The notes below the pieces were generated by a model. The model had not been told where the DNA came from and did not search any database. It saw only the letters and a program-made list of their open reading frames with translations. Positions 37,012-47,250 of a stretch of 64,000 nt of DNA are shown here, piece after piece; position 1 is the first letter of the stretch; every line of letters begins with the position of its first letter. The stretch is from Nezara viridula (lineage: Eukaryota > Arthropoda > Insecta > Hemiptera > Pentatomidae): contig OV725077.1 of the NCBI GenBank assembly GCA_928085145.1, forward strand, positions 62,235,995 through 62,299,994. Direction: 5' to 3'. The position numbers were made by a program, and so were the translations under genes.

Positions 37012-37218
37012 TAGGGGCGGGGTGGCCGAATGGGCTAAAGTGTGTGCACTGCACCGCGAGTTGCCTGGCAACCGGATAAGTGATTTGAGAAGATTAAAAA
37101 AGTATGAGTTCGCATCCCGGGAGAGGATTTGAAATTCCCTACCCTCACCCTCCGGCCCAGGAAAACTCCGTACAGCCTTAAAGGCGAGAAAGGGGAGAAC
37201 AAAAGAATAAAATAAAAA
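37012..37218 (+). mobile_element. tRNA-derived SINE, near full-length
   Basis: Head GGGGCGGGGTGGCCGAATGG (A-box-like, tRNA-Leu/Ser type), a palindrome GTTGCCTGGCAAC at 37060-37072, and a B-box-like GAGTTCGCATCCCGG. A GC-rich body and an A-rich tail (AGAATAAAATAAAAATA) follow. A possible 8-bp direct repeat (atactcct) flanks it, less certain than for other copies. Pol III promoter elements are inferred from the boxes. Confidence 0.85.
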
Positions 37219-37309
37219 TATACTCCTGGAGGTAATCTTTTTCTTTAATTTAGGCCAATACATTGACAATTACTTTTTTTCTCATATTTTTTAGGTTCGG
37301 TAACATTTT

Positions 37310-37714
37310 TTTAATAGGTGGTTAGACCAAAGGTCACAAATCACATACGTATTCATTTTACTTCTTTATTTGTCAACGTTTCGGCTTCTAGAGCCATTTT
37401 TAAGTAAGATTCTGTAAAAAAAAAATTAGTTATTTATCTTTAAAATATATCATTATATACAGTCTTATACATACATAATCTTTATACTGTATTTTCATTA
37501 CATTTTAAAAAAAATACTCTAAAACATAATTATTTTTTAATATTTTTTCATAAATTTATGCAAAGATTACCTACCTATAATGCACCATTTCATATATTTT
37601 TTTAAAAAATATGTATTATTATTATATAATTCATCAGTTGATTAATCCTGTTTCATGGAATTTTATTTTGATTTCTAAAAGTTATATATAATTAATTAAA
37701 TATAATGTTAAATT

Positions 37715-37763
<49 letters not shown>

Positions 37764-38350
37764 GAAAATATTACGTCTGCTGTTCATATTTAACGCATTC
37801 ATTTAAGACTGGATTTATTTTATTTAAGAATGGGGTGGAGGGATTAGAGATCAATTGTTTTATTTAGATTCATATTTCGGTAATTCTATATTTTAATTTT
37901 GTCCATTGCGGTAGAATAAAACGTGTTAAGATTCTCTACATTCATTTGCTGATTTACTTTTCGTTTACGTTTTTGTTTTTTTGTAATGAATATTGATTCT
38001 ATTAATCTCTGTTTGTTAATATTTTTTCCTCTATGTACAACTGACGCTGTACCGAAATCATAATTATGCCCATTATTTGTGGTGTGTTGTGGTACTCCTC
38101 TCAGGAATTATGACTTTATAGTTTTAGACTTTTGTTTATGTTGCTGTATTCTACTCTCAAGCTACTGTGAAATTTGTCCATAGTATGTTACATTTTCACA
38201 GTGTTCGTATTATATTTTATTAATAATATTAGTCAATTTTTCTTTTGGAATAATATCTTTAGTTTTATTGAAAATTTTTCCTAATTTACTAATTATTGTA
38301 TTCCATTTAGATCGTATTTTTAAAAAGTGTTTTCTATTTTATTAGTTAAA
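37310..38350 (-). mobile_element. Penelope-like element, degenerate
   Basis: The minus strand carries a broken GIY-YIG endonuclease (37985-38270), followed downstream by AT-rich sequence and the typical tail GGCTCTAGAAGCCGAAACGTTG at about 37370-37400, here cited as a stem-loop plus CGAAACGTTG. (AT)n occurs at 37728-37759. The reverse-transcriptase part is not recognisable upstream. Confidence 0.7.
37985..38290 (-). pseudogene. Penelope-like GIY-YIG endonuclease, three in-frame stops
   Basis: One minus-strand frame reads KDIIPKEKLTNIINKI, stop, YEHCENVTYYGQISQ, stop, LESRIQQHKQKSKTIKS, stop, FLRGVPQHTTNNGHNYDFGT, then NINKQRLIESIFI. This follows the GIY-YIG module of Penelope-like elements: a cysteine-containing strand, Y-x-G-Q (as in YIGQT), R-I-x-x-H, N-x-G-H-x-F/Y-D and a final L-x-E-S-I-x-I that carries the catalytic glutamate. 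The frame is preserved across more than 90 codons despite three stops, so it is a point-mutated relic. Confidence 0.75.
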
Positions 38351-38460
38351 CTATTAATATAAGTGATATATTATTATTATTCTTATTTTTCTCATTTTGA
38401 AAGTATAGATCAGAATTCTCTTTATTTTTCTTTTGTTTTTAGTATTATTTAATTTAAAAT

Positions 38461-38937
38461 AAAAAGTACAAGGGACTCCACCTGAACAAACCTCTAACTC
38501 GGAATCCTCATACCAGACTGAAACGACAAGAAACCGCTCGACGTTTCCGACTACTTCAAGACTTACTAGACAAACGTTCTAACATTTTAATTAATTACAA
38601 AAGACTCATATACATGACCATAATAAGTCCTATTTGGCCTTACGGAGTTGAGTTTTGTGACTCCACTAAACCATCGAATTCCTATCGTCTCCAATCTTTA
38701 AAATCCGAAATCATTCGTAAAATCCTTAATTCTCCTTACTTTGTAACAAATAAAATCATCCATAATGACCTAAATGTTCCATATGTTTCCGATTTGGCCC
38801 AATCCAGATATCCATCCTTCCATAATAAACTTCAGAACCATCCTAATTCTCTCGTTTTTAACCTTGCTTCCTCCTCGAAACCCGATAACCCTCCTAAGCG
38901 TCTGAAAAGAAAATGACCTCGTGATCTCCTAACTTAG
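38461..38937 (+). pseudogene. Jockey-like reverse transcriptase C-terminus
   Basis: The frame reads KYKGLHLNKPLTRNPHTRLK and RQETARRFRLL, matching VRYLGFLLDKRLTWNPHTRL in the copy at 25842-27218. It continues MTIISPIWPYGVEFCDS, then LNSPYFVTNKIIHNDLNVPY and NPPKRLKRK. TGA at 38914-38916 falls inside the conserved tail, since PRDLLT follows in frame up to TAG (38935-38937). Reverse-transcriptase catalytic motifs lie upstream and are lost by truncation. Confidence 0.8.
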
Positions 38938-39076
38938 ATACTTTATTAGAGTGTTACCAATGGGTAGATTCTCTACAAGCCTTGTCATGTCATGTATTTA
39001 TCTGTATCACATTTGCTGAATGTATATTGATTTATACAGTTGTGAATTTCATAAATAATAATAAATAAAATAAAAA
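38461..39076 (+). mobile_element. Jockey-like LINE tail, second subfamily
   Basis: A 5'-truncated insertion: C-terminal coding part (38461-38937), then a 3' UTR of about 140 bp ending in AATAATAATAAATAAAAT. Relatives of this subfamily form part of both inverted arms at 46097-46653 and 51316-51779. Confidence 0.8.
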
Positions 39077-40084
39077 GTCTGTTAAAGAAAGAAAAGAAGA
39101 ATTAGTCGAAACAAAAGGAAAGAACATGTGTGAACATTAAAGATTAACATTAAGAATTGAACGCCAGTTACTCTGTACATTTTAATTTGGCAAACGTTTA
39201 TATGATATTTGTAAATATTAAGCTAAATCAATCAGCTAATTTAAATTTCCCGTTTAATATATACATATTATGTTTTCCATTTCAAAAGATAAGTGCTTTA
39301 AAATATTGATATCAATATAATTATTAATATAATACATTAAATATTTCGCTATTTACTTATGTATCGCTTCCTATTTAAGAAAGAAGCACAAAAAAATTGG
39401 TTTTCCTCCTTTCCTACTAAAAATTGGCCCCTTGATTATATAAACGTTTTCGTAGGTTTTGAGGTCTGTATATGCAGGATAGTTTTGAGCTCAAATACCG
39501 AAAAGGTATAGCTTCATCACAATTTTCAATGTAATTACACAATTACTTAGAGAATATTTCGAATATTAGAGAATAAGATCTTCGAAAGGAGCCGTTTTCT
39601 ATATACAGTAATATAGAGTATATGCAGTAATATGAGAGAAATGAAATTTTGAAAATTCGAGGGCTTACAAACCCAGATATATAAAAGTTTTTACACTTTC
39701 AAAGGAGTATCCTTCCAACATCAAATCTTCTCATTATCTTATGAGACTATTCGCACATATATAAATACATTTTGTTTTATTTTTAATGATTTTTAGTCCA
39801 ACAGCTTCACCTTCAGATTAGTGATATTAAAGAACCACTTAATATCACATCTATGTATCAAGTTTAATTGAGATTGTAAGTGAGGTTTTTGAGAAAAATG
39901 TGTCGAATCAATGATACAGTGTCATTTCAGTTCGTCGATTTTGACGCAAAAGTTTCAATAATATCAGAGACGTATTTTTTTTACGATCGTAAGGTTTTTC
40001 CAACTTGGAATTAAGTATATTAGGAAGTGTTACAGAAAAAAACATGAATCCGTACAAGATCGCAAAAAACGAATTACTATAAAT
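39077..40084. other. Intergenic AT-rich DNA
   Basis: Nothing recognised before the start of the duplicated-gene remnant. Confidence 0.6.
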
Positions 40085-40510
40085 TGCGAAATTTCAATTA
40101 CCTTGGATTCAAATATCTTCAAGAGATAACATTTCCATTAATATAATTTATCTATACACACTCGAGATAAGTTTTCGGCTTTATAAGATCTGCGAAATAG
40201 GCTTCCTCAACAGAATAAGAAAGATGATGGCCGCTGCTGCTATTAAATCTATATTATATCTCTCATTAGATCAATTGATACCATTATTTTCAAAAAAATA
40301 ATATATAGATTTTATCAACTAAATTAAGAATCCTTTATCCATAAGTTTGTTATATAAACAGGTATATTTTATTCTTGGCTTATAATGCATTTTCATAATA
40401 TCTCCATACAGTTTAGAATTTTATCTAAACTGAATGTGCTACAAAATGGATGTTTTATTGTACATTCTGGAGAACTGAGACTATTAAAGTTAAAAGTGAA
40501 TAGAGGGATA
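40085..40510 (+). pseudogene. Decayed duplicate of the secreted-protein gene (promoter to exon 2)
   Basis: Aligns with about 32860-33425. The promoter is well kept, with both GATA-type motifs, CTCGAGATAAGTTTT and TTTATAAGATCTGC. ATGATGGCC at the start is kept too. Most of exon 1 is deleted; intron 1 is recognisable (TTTTATCAACTAAATTAAGA against TTTTTATCAACTGAATTAAG), as is its 3' splice AG. Exon 2 is degraded (TTTAGAATTTTATCT against TTTCGAATTATATCT) and no coding frame survives. Keeping the intron shows DNA-level duplication, not retroposition. No exon 3 counterpart was found. Confidence 0.8.
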
Positions 40511-41989
40511 CACAGAACCGCATATCTATATATTGTAAATGTTATTAATTTATGATTATAGAACAAAATTTGTACACATTCATAATTATATATATTATAT
40601 TGTAAATGTCATTACTTTGTGAATATAGAATACAAATGAATATTTTTATTTCGTACTATTAATTCCGCATTGTCGGTGTTTTCACTTATATCGTGTGATC
40701 TTAAGCGCACATAGTAATTTTTTATTTATCTGCTTTCATTAATTGGAAGAAATAGATAGTGTTTGATTAATTAATTTTTCTTATCATGCGTTATTTTAAA
40801 TAATTAGTTTAGTTTTTAAATATTTCACTAAACATATTATTTTTCCTTAGTCAATTGAAAGGAAGATTTGATTCCAACTAGTAGGAAGTGTATTACATTT
40901 AACAACGTAAGTAACGAGCAAATATATGCGTATTACATATTAAGGATACAAAACTTTCCAAATTTAATAGTTGTCTAAAGTTTAATCAATAAATCTTTAG
41001 CCAATTGCTTTTTTCAAAACATACATAAATAAAAGAGAAAATAAAAAATGTTATTAATATAAGAATAAACCATATTATCAAAATTGAATCAAGTGTAGAT
41101 AGTATTTATTAAAACAAAATACAACTTAAGACATATTTAATGTAATTTATTGACAATGTTATGCACGGAGCTAAGTCATCACATTTTAATGTTAATCAAC
41201 CTTAAGATTAATACATTAGTTATTTTTATTTTATTTTTAAATTAAGTACAAACTTAATACAACCATCATACATTATGGCAAATCTATCCAATATATTTTT
41301 TTGGGTTAATTAAACTTAAAATAAAAAAATTGAAAGTTTTCTATATATAATATTTACCATTTATCTTATAAGTATTTATTCCTCATTGAGTTATAAAAAA
41401 ATTACACGTTATTAACTACAACAGTTTAACAACCTATGCTTTTTGTATCCGTCACCTTCTACAATGTTACAAGAGATATATTATATGTTAATATAAATTT
41501 TTTATAATATTTAATTCAAAATATATGTTAGTATTGTGTTAGATACTAATTTTTCTATAAATTTTATCTTTTTAACAATACATTAATTTTCTTATTTCAA
41601 CAAATTTATATTTATTTCAACATTTCAACAATAATATAATTAGATAATTCCTCTCTAGTTGATATCCATTTTGTGTTACTACTAACAATAAGAGACCTTT
41701 TATTACTTAAAAAAAAATTAACGTCTTTCTGTATTATTTGTCTCTGTCCGATGAAAAAAAAGATATCTCATTTTTTCTAATTTCTCAGGTTGCTATTATT
41801 TTCAATATATGTCTACATTAGAGGTTTTGAAAGTATAATGATGAATTTTCGATTTTTAAATTTGAAAAATTGACATGCATAATTATTAGAAATACATTTG
41901 TGTGAAATTAATAATAAACTTCCATAATAATAAAACATAATCCATAAGTTTTATTAGATTTACCTGATTTTTGTGATTTTTTAAAATTT
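40511..41989. other. Intergenic AT-rich DNA
   Basis: No supported feature. Any exon 3 counterpart of the duplicated gene would be expected here and I do not see one. Confidence 0.55.
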
Positions 41990-42156
41990 ATTTATTTTGA
42001 AGTTGTTTTGTTTGTATGTATTATATTTCCTTTTTTATTGTTATTTTACTATTGTTTATTTTATATTTTCTGTAACTATAGTTTGGATGTAGTCTAACCA
42101 CACTATAATTATTGTTTATGTGATAGAATATTACTCAATAAATAAATTTAAAAAAA
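41990..42156 (+). mobile_element. Jockey-like LINE tail, 3' UTR only
   Basis: Ends ATTACTCAATAAATAAATTT, after a block GTTTGGATGTAGTCTAACC and CACTATAATTATTG that parallels the UTR end at 59270-59335 (GTGTGAATGTCATCCTACC, CACTATAACCAATG). The 5' boundary is approximate. Confidence 0.6.
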
Positions 42157-44584
42157 ACTTTACATACCTGTTTATTTTTTACGTTACTTCTGTTCTATTT
42201 TCTTTATTTATATTTTCTGCACATATATTCTGAATCTATTCTCATAGCTATGAGAAAAAAATAATAAATTTCGTGTATGTAAATAAGTACCATTAAAATT
42301 ATATAATAAAATGGTACTAAATAGATTTTTGATTTAAATCTTGAATCCCCCCCCAAAAAAAAATTAAATAAAGAATGTTAGACCAAAAATGGCATTCATG
42401 ATAGAGCTGTATCACTAATATGAATGAAAATTTAATTTTTTTTTTTTTTTTGTTAATTTTAACTGAAATGGTTGTTTTCAATCAAGTCATAGTATACATA
42501 TTTCTTTGCCTGAATTTCAGTCCTTAATGTCTGTTAGGGGTGGGGATAACCGTTCTACAAAGGCAGACTGCAACGACGGGACTACGTTAAATCGTTTACC
42601 CACCATAATTACAGAGCGGCTTCAAAGGTTAGACAAACATGAATAAGTTCATTAGTGAAGGGATGAGAGTGGTGATTTGTAGGTGATTGCGTTAGGGCTG
42701 GGTTTGCATATCAAAGAGGGCCCACCTTCTGCCCTATACACATGCAAATATCTAATAACCCAACGAAAGATTGAAGCCCTTCCATTTCCTAGGGCATCTC
42801 CGTCCCAAGGGCACCCGTTCCTCCTTCCCTCCTTCTCCGCTGCATTCGAATGAGTGCTCTCTTAGGATTTGCATTCAAAGCAACACTTCGTATCTGAGGA
42901 CCAATTGGTGTTGTTCCTGTGGAAAATTCTCGGTTTTGTTATTCATCGTAAATCAATTATTCAAACAAGAGTAAAATCTGACATTATACATACCGATAAC
43001 GTAAGCAAATCGGTACCATTACAAGAAATTGGCAACAAGTGTTTCGGCTGAAAAAAAAAATACGCTGCAAATTATTTCACAATGGTTTATTATTTCCAAA
43101 CAATTATACATCTAAAGTAACATTACCTTTCGAGTTACAACGAAAAAAAAACAAAAGGTGATTCCAATTATTGGACTAAACCGTCTTTCTTTAACCATTA
43201 GTAATATGCTAAAAAAGAATAGCATTAGTTCAGTAACACATTAAACATTTAAAAACCAAACCAAGGATATAATATTTGGAGTAGAACATATAAAAAAAAC
43301 CGGAGACCATATATTTGCTCCTAATTGTCCTATTTTAACGATTTCTTTTTTTGTTTTTTAGGAAATTTCGTAAACTTTTAAAAAAACTTATATACAATAT
43401 CCACAAAAAACTAAAAACTTTTCGAGTTATTCGGAATTTAATTTTACCATCCCTTGTAACTTTTTTTCAGCTTCTTTTCGTTGAGGTATGTAATATAGAT
43501 AAATTTAAAGGGCGTCGAGAAGATGACTTTTTCAATGAGCGAAGTTTCATTGAAATCTGTACATTCGTTTAGGAGCTACAGTTTAAAGCAACACAGGTTT
43601 TTCGGCCGCCATTTTGAAAGTTAAAGACGGAGAGTAATGTCGATGAAGGAGGATCATCCTCGGGTGACCTCTGATTTTATGTCAAAATTTGAAAAAAAAA
43701 TCGGTCCCGTAGTTTCGGAGAAAATGCGCGTACGGCGGACGGACAAAAAAATTTTATTCGTTTTTCGAATTCTACGCGTCCTGAAACGTGAAACCTCAAA
43801 TTTTGAGAGGGGGTTAAGTTTTTGTATTTTTTACTCGATCACAACGGTTGATTATTGAAAATAAATCAAAAAATACAGCAAATAATATTCGTCCAAAATT
43901 ACATTATGGGATGGTCAGGATATCTATTGACTTGTATTATAGTGGACTATTTTTTAATAACTAGTTAATTTTAATATTATATTAAGCGTAATAATTTGTT
44001 GCATGACTTCTTAAACTCCATTGTGACCGATGGTCATTTTACAGTAGGAGGAAGGATCATTATACAGCTGAGAAAAAAGGAATCCTTCCTCATTTGCCAA
44101 ATAAGTCAAAACCTTAATTTCCGGCTAATAAAAATATGGTTCCCATGTTTTGGGACACGAAAGGGTCCCTACTATCGATGTTACTATCGATTTTTTGCAT
44201 CAGAGAGAGACATTAAATACAGAAAGATATTGAAAGGCCCTATAAAACTACAAGAAAGTAACTCAAAAAAAAAAAAAAAAAAAGAAAAGAAGGGTAGTAT
44301 TGTCGAAGGGAGTTATATGATATGACTTGAAGCTTTTAGATTTTCATCTTTTTACCTTTTTCAATATTCAAATGGGAGAGGTACAAAATTAACCAATGAG
44401 GAAGTGAAAGAAGAGGTCTTGAAGTAGACGAAGGATATTGCGAGAGAGTTATTTGAGTCGGGTATAAAAAAGATTGTTTCACGGCTTAATAGCTGTCTGC
44501 ATAGAAGGGGAAGCTGACTACGTCGAGAAAAAAATAACTTGAATCAACTGTAACGTTTTTTAATTAAAGTTTTAAAAAATAATT
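42157..44584. other. Intergenic DNA, possible old repeat at 43350-43790
   Basis: A GC-richer patch at about 42530-42860 has no motif. Sequence at 43350-43790 includes GGCCGCCATTTTGAAAG, ATCGGTCCCGTAGTTTCGG and GGCGGACGGACAAAAA, a wording common in arthropod dispersed repeats. Its open frames are not supported as genes. Confidence 0.4.
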
Positions 44585-44599
44585 AGTACCCTATCTGAC

Positions 44600-44824
44600 T
44601 GCGGGCGGGGTGGCCGAATGGACTAAAGCGTGTGCACAGCACCGCCGTTGCCCGGCAACCTGACATATGAATCTAATGATATAAAAATAGTCACGAGTTC
44701 CCGTCCCGGTGCCGAGGGAGTCTTTTAAATCCCCGCTCACACTCCCTGGCCCGGGAAATCCTCGTATAGCCTTAACGGCGACTAAAAGTACCCTATCTGT
44801 AAGTAAAAGTGCCCCCCAAAAAAA
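44600..44824 (+). mobile_element. tRNA-derived SINE with 15-bp target duplication
   Basis: Head GCGGGCGGGGTGGCCGAATG, palindrome GTTGCCCGGCAAC (44647-44659), B-box-like GAGTTCCCGTCCCGG, and an A-run end. Flanked by the exact repeat agtaccctatctgac at 44585-44599 and 44825-44839. A third, partial copy (agtaccctatctg) sits inside the 3' end at 44788-44800, which is unusual. Confidence 0.88.
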
Positions 44825-44839
44825 AGTACCCTATCTGAC

Positions 44840-45640
44840 ATCATATTTTGGAATCGTCTTAATGTAGTCAATAAAATGGATGATGAAACAAACAAAATCT
44901 AATTGCAAAACTAAATGAAAACAAAAATTTTTGAAGTAATTTTATAAACACATTTTAAAGGAAATCTGTGCCTATGAAAAAATTCACAGAAATGCAGTAC
45001 TTGAATAACAAGAGTCCATGAAACTGGACTTATTTTAAGCAGTTTCATTGATTTTTAAACAACTATAATCTTGCGAAAAGCTGAAAATATATAAGTTCAT
45101 TTTAGCCAGAACATAGAATGTACATCATTAAAAAATGAAATTTCTGGCATCTTTTTTAAATAATTGATTTAATAATTAATATTGTTTCCTAAAGAAACTT
45201 GTTATGCATAAAGAATTAAGAATATCAAATTCTGCATCAAATGAGAAACTAACATTATGTATTTAGATAAGGATTATTCGATCGAAATCGATCTCGAGAC
45301 ATGACCTATGCTCACTAACTTTGGCTTGATCCTCAATCGAATTGGGTAATACGTACTATTTTTTTATTCTATTCTACACCAGCATAAAGTTTCACTCACT
45401 AACATGAGCTAGATGTTATATAATAAACAAAATCCGAGGCTCCCAAATGCAAGCGGCTCTCTGCAGTCGGTTTTAATCAAACTACATGATTTCGGCTCTC
45501 TAAAATGACTTTTCTTACTCTTAATAATTAACAATATAGATAAATATCACGTCAAGGGCGTTTAAAAATACGAAATTTCTAAATTTATGGTATGGATAGA
45601 ATTGTCATGTTAAGTCTCCTAGTATACATTACGTCAAGCT
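44840..45640. other. Intergenic AT-rich DNA
   Basis: Nothing recognised. Confidence 0.55.
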
Positions 45641-45654
45641 TATAAACAATAAAT

Positions 45655-45740
45655 AGATTTCATTCTTTACATAAATTAGGCCATTATTCACTAAAATTTT
45701 ATTTAGTAATCATTTTATTTCGACAATGTAATATAATAAT
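45655..45740 (-). mobile_element. Penelope-type tail fragment
   Basis: The reverse complement reads TTGTCGAAATAAAATGATTAC and later GAATAATGGCCTAATTTATG, matching 47165-47245 (TTGTCGAAATAAAATTATTA, GAATAATGGCCTAATTTATA). It is truncated just before the stem-loop. Confidence 0.6.
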
Positions 45741-46096
45741 TAATTTAAACGCAATATACAAATCACAAATTAGTTAAAATATTACACCATTGCAAAACAA
45801 TAGAAGAAAAACCCCTCTCTCTGACTATCCGATTTACGATATAAGTTAGTCCCTCCAGAAATGACGTAGGGGAAATTCTAGAATATCAGGACATTTCCAA
45901 TTTTCTCAGAAAAATTAATAATGAAAATTTAATGGAGGATTCAATAAGGTAACAACCAATTGTGTATAATGAGTAAAGTTGCGTACATGAGAGGCTTTTA
46001 AAAAAGTGTACAAATCTATGTATAGTGAAACTGTATGACATGGTTAGATTAGATAATTATGTAAAATCAAATTTTTGTAAATGTAAATGTAATCTT

Positions 46097-46653
46097 TTTT
46101 TATTTTTTTTTTATTGATGAAATTTACAATTGTAGTTTATGATAGTTACTAATAAAAATACATTTAGTAAATATAAACAAAACAATATAATAACATGAAA
46201 CGACTTGTTGAGAAACTACCCTCTGGTAGCATTCTGAAAATGTATTTAGATCTTGAGACCATCTTCTTTTCAGACGCCTCGGAGGGTTGTCGGGGATCGA
46301 AGAGGAAGCAAGGCTAGAAACGAGAGGGTTTGGATGGTTCTGAAGTTTGTTATGGAAGGATAGGTATCTGGATTGGGCCAGGCCAGAAACATAAGGAACA
46401 TTAAGGTCACTATGGGTTGTTTTATTTGTAAGAAAGTAGGGAGCATTAAGGATTTTGGGAAGGATTTTGGATTGTAAGGATTGAATACGAGAGGAATTCG
46501 ATGGTTTAGTGGAACCCCACAGCTCAACTCAATCCAAGTCCATATAGGCCTTATTATAGTCATGTATATGAGTCTTTTGTAGTAAGTGCTGAAGTAATTG
46601 GAAACGTCGAGCGGTTTCTTGTCGTTTCAGTCTGGTATGAGTGTTTATTTTTA
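46097..46653 (-). mobile_element. Jockey-like LINE tail (left inverted arm, outer part)
   Basis: Minus-strand copy of the subfamily at 38461. Coding remnants are split over frames: TRLKRQETARRFQ, MTIIRPIW, then NDPPRRLKR-type tail. The 3' UTR and poly(A) (poly(T) on the plus strand) lie at about 46097-46125. Its 5'-truncated end abuts a CR1-like tail in the opposite orientation. Confidence 0.75.
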
Positions 46654-47066
46654 ACAAAATATTATATTTTACAAAGATTATGCTTTAAATTATAGTTCCT
46701 TATTTTAACTTCATTCATTTAACATTCAAACTTGTCACTCATACCCTAAAGCTTTCAAGCTCCTCTTTACCCTTCTGAAGGTTCTGTTCCTTAGCGGACA
46801 AACAGTAAGCAGCTATACTGTTTATTAATCCATATTTTTATCGTCTAATATCAGCCAATAAAGAAACTGAATCTGGAACTTCCGCAACCATTTAGGAATT
46901 TTTAGATTGTGTAATAACAATTTCTTGGTAACAGAAAACTCATTAGAGCTATTTTATTATTTTTTTTTTTAAATGTAATATATTTTTATTATGCACATAT
47001 TTTTTGATCTCTGTTATTATTTTTAGAGGACTTTAATCCTTGAATAAAATTATTTTTTTTATTGAT
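46654..47066 (+). mobile_element. CR1-like LINE tail (left inverted arm, inner part)
   Basis: Contains LELPQPFRNF, a slightly damaged form of the C-terminal WNSLPQPFR motif of CR1-type LINEs, followed by a UTR ending GAGGACTTTAATCCTTGAAT and AAAATTATTTTTT. This parallels the end at 30150-30180 (GGGACTGTGTCCCAGAATAA). An inverted copy lies at 50903-51315. Confidence 0.6.
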
Positions 47067-47099
47067 GATTAAATGTAATCTAAATGTAAATTTTTGTAA

Positions 47100-47250
47100 A
47101 TCTAACAATGAAGTTAAAAAAAAAAGTTCCAGACTTGAAAATGGCCCTAGTGATGGTCGAAACGTTGTCGAAATAAAATTATTAATAAATAAAATGTTGA
47201 AGAATAATGGCCTAATTTATATAAAAAACAAAACCGTAAGACACCTATTC
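47100..47250 (+). mobile_element. Penelope-type tail with hammerhead-like stem
   Basis: CTTGAAAATGGCCCTAGTGA followed by TGGTCGAAACGTTGTCG. The GGCC/GGTC stem precedes CGAAACGTTG, as in two other copies. Its end matches the inverted fragment at 45655-45740. Confidence 0.6.

Noticed and set aside
36830..37269. Open frames of 100 and 110 codons on opposite strands
   Set aside because: They span repeat B and the SINE; not genes.
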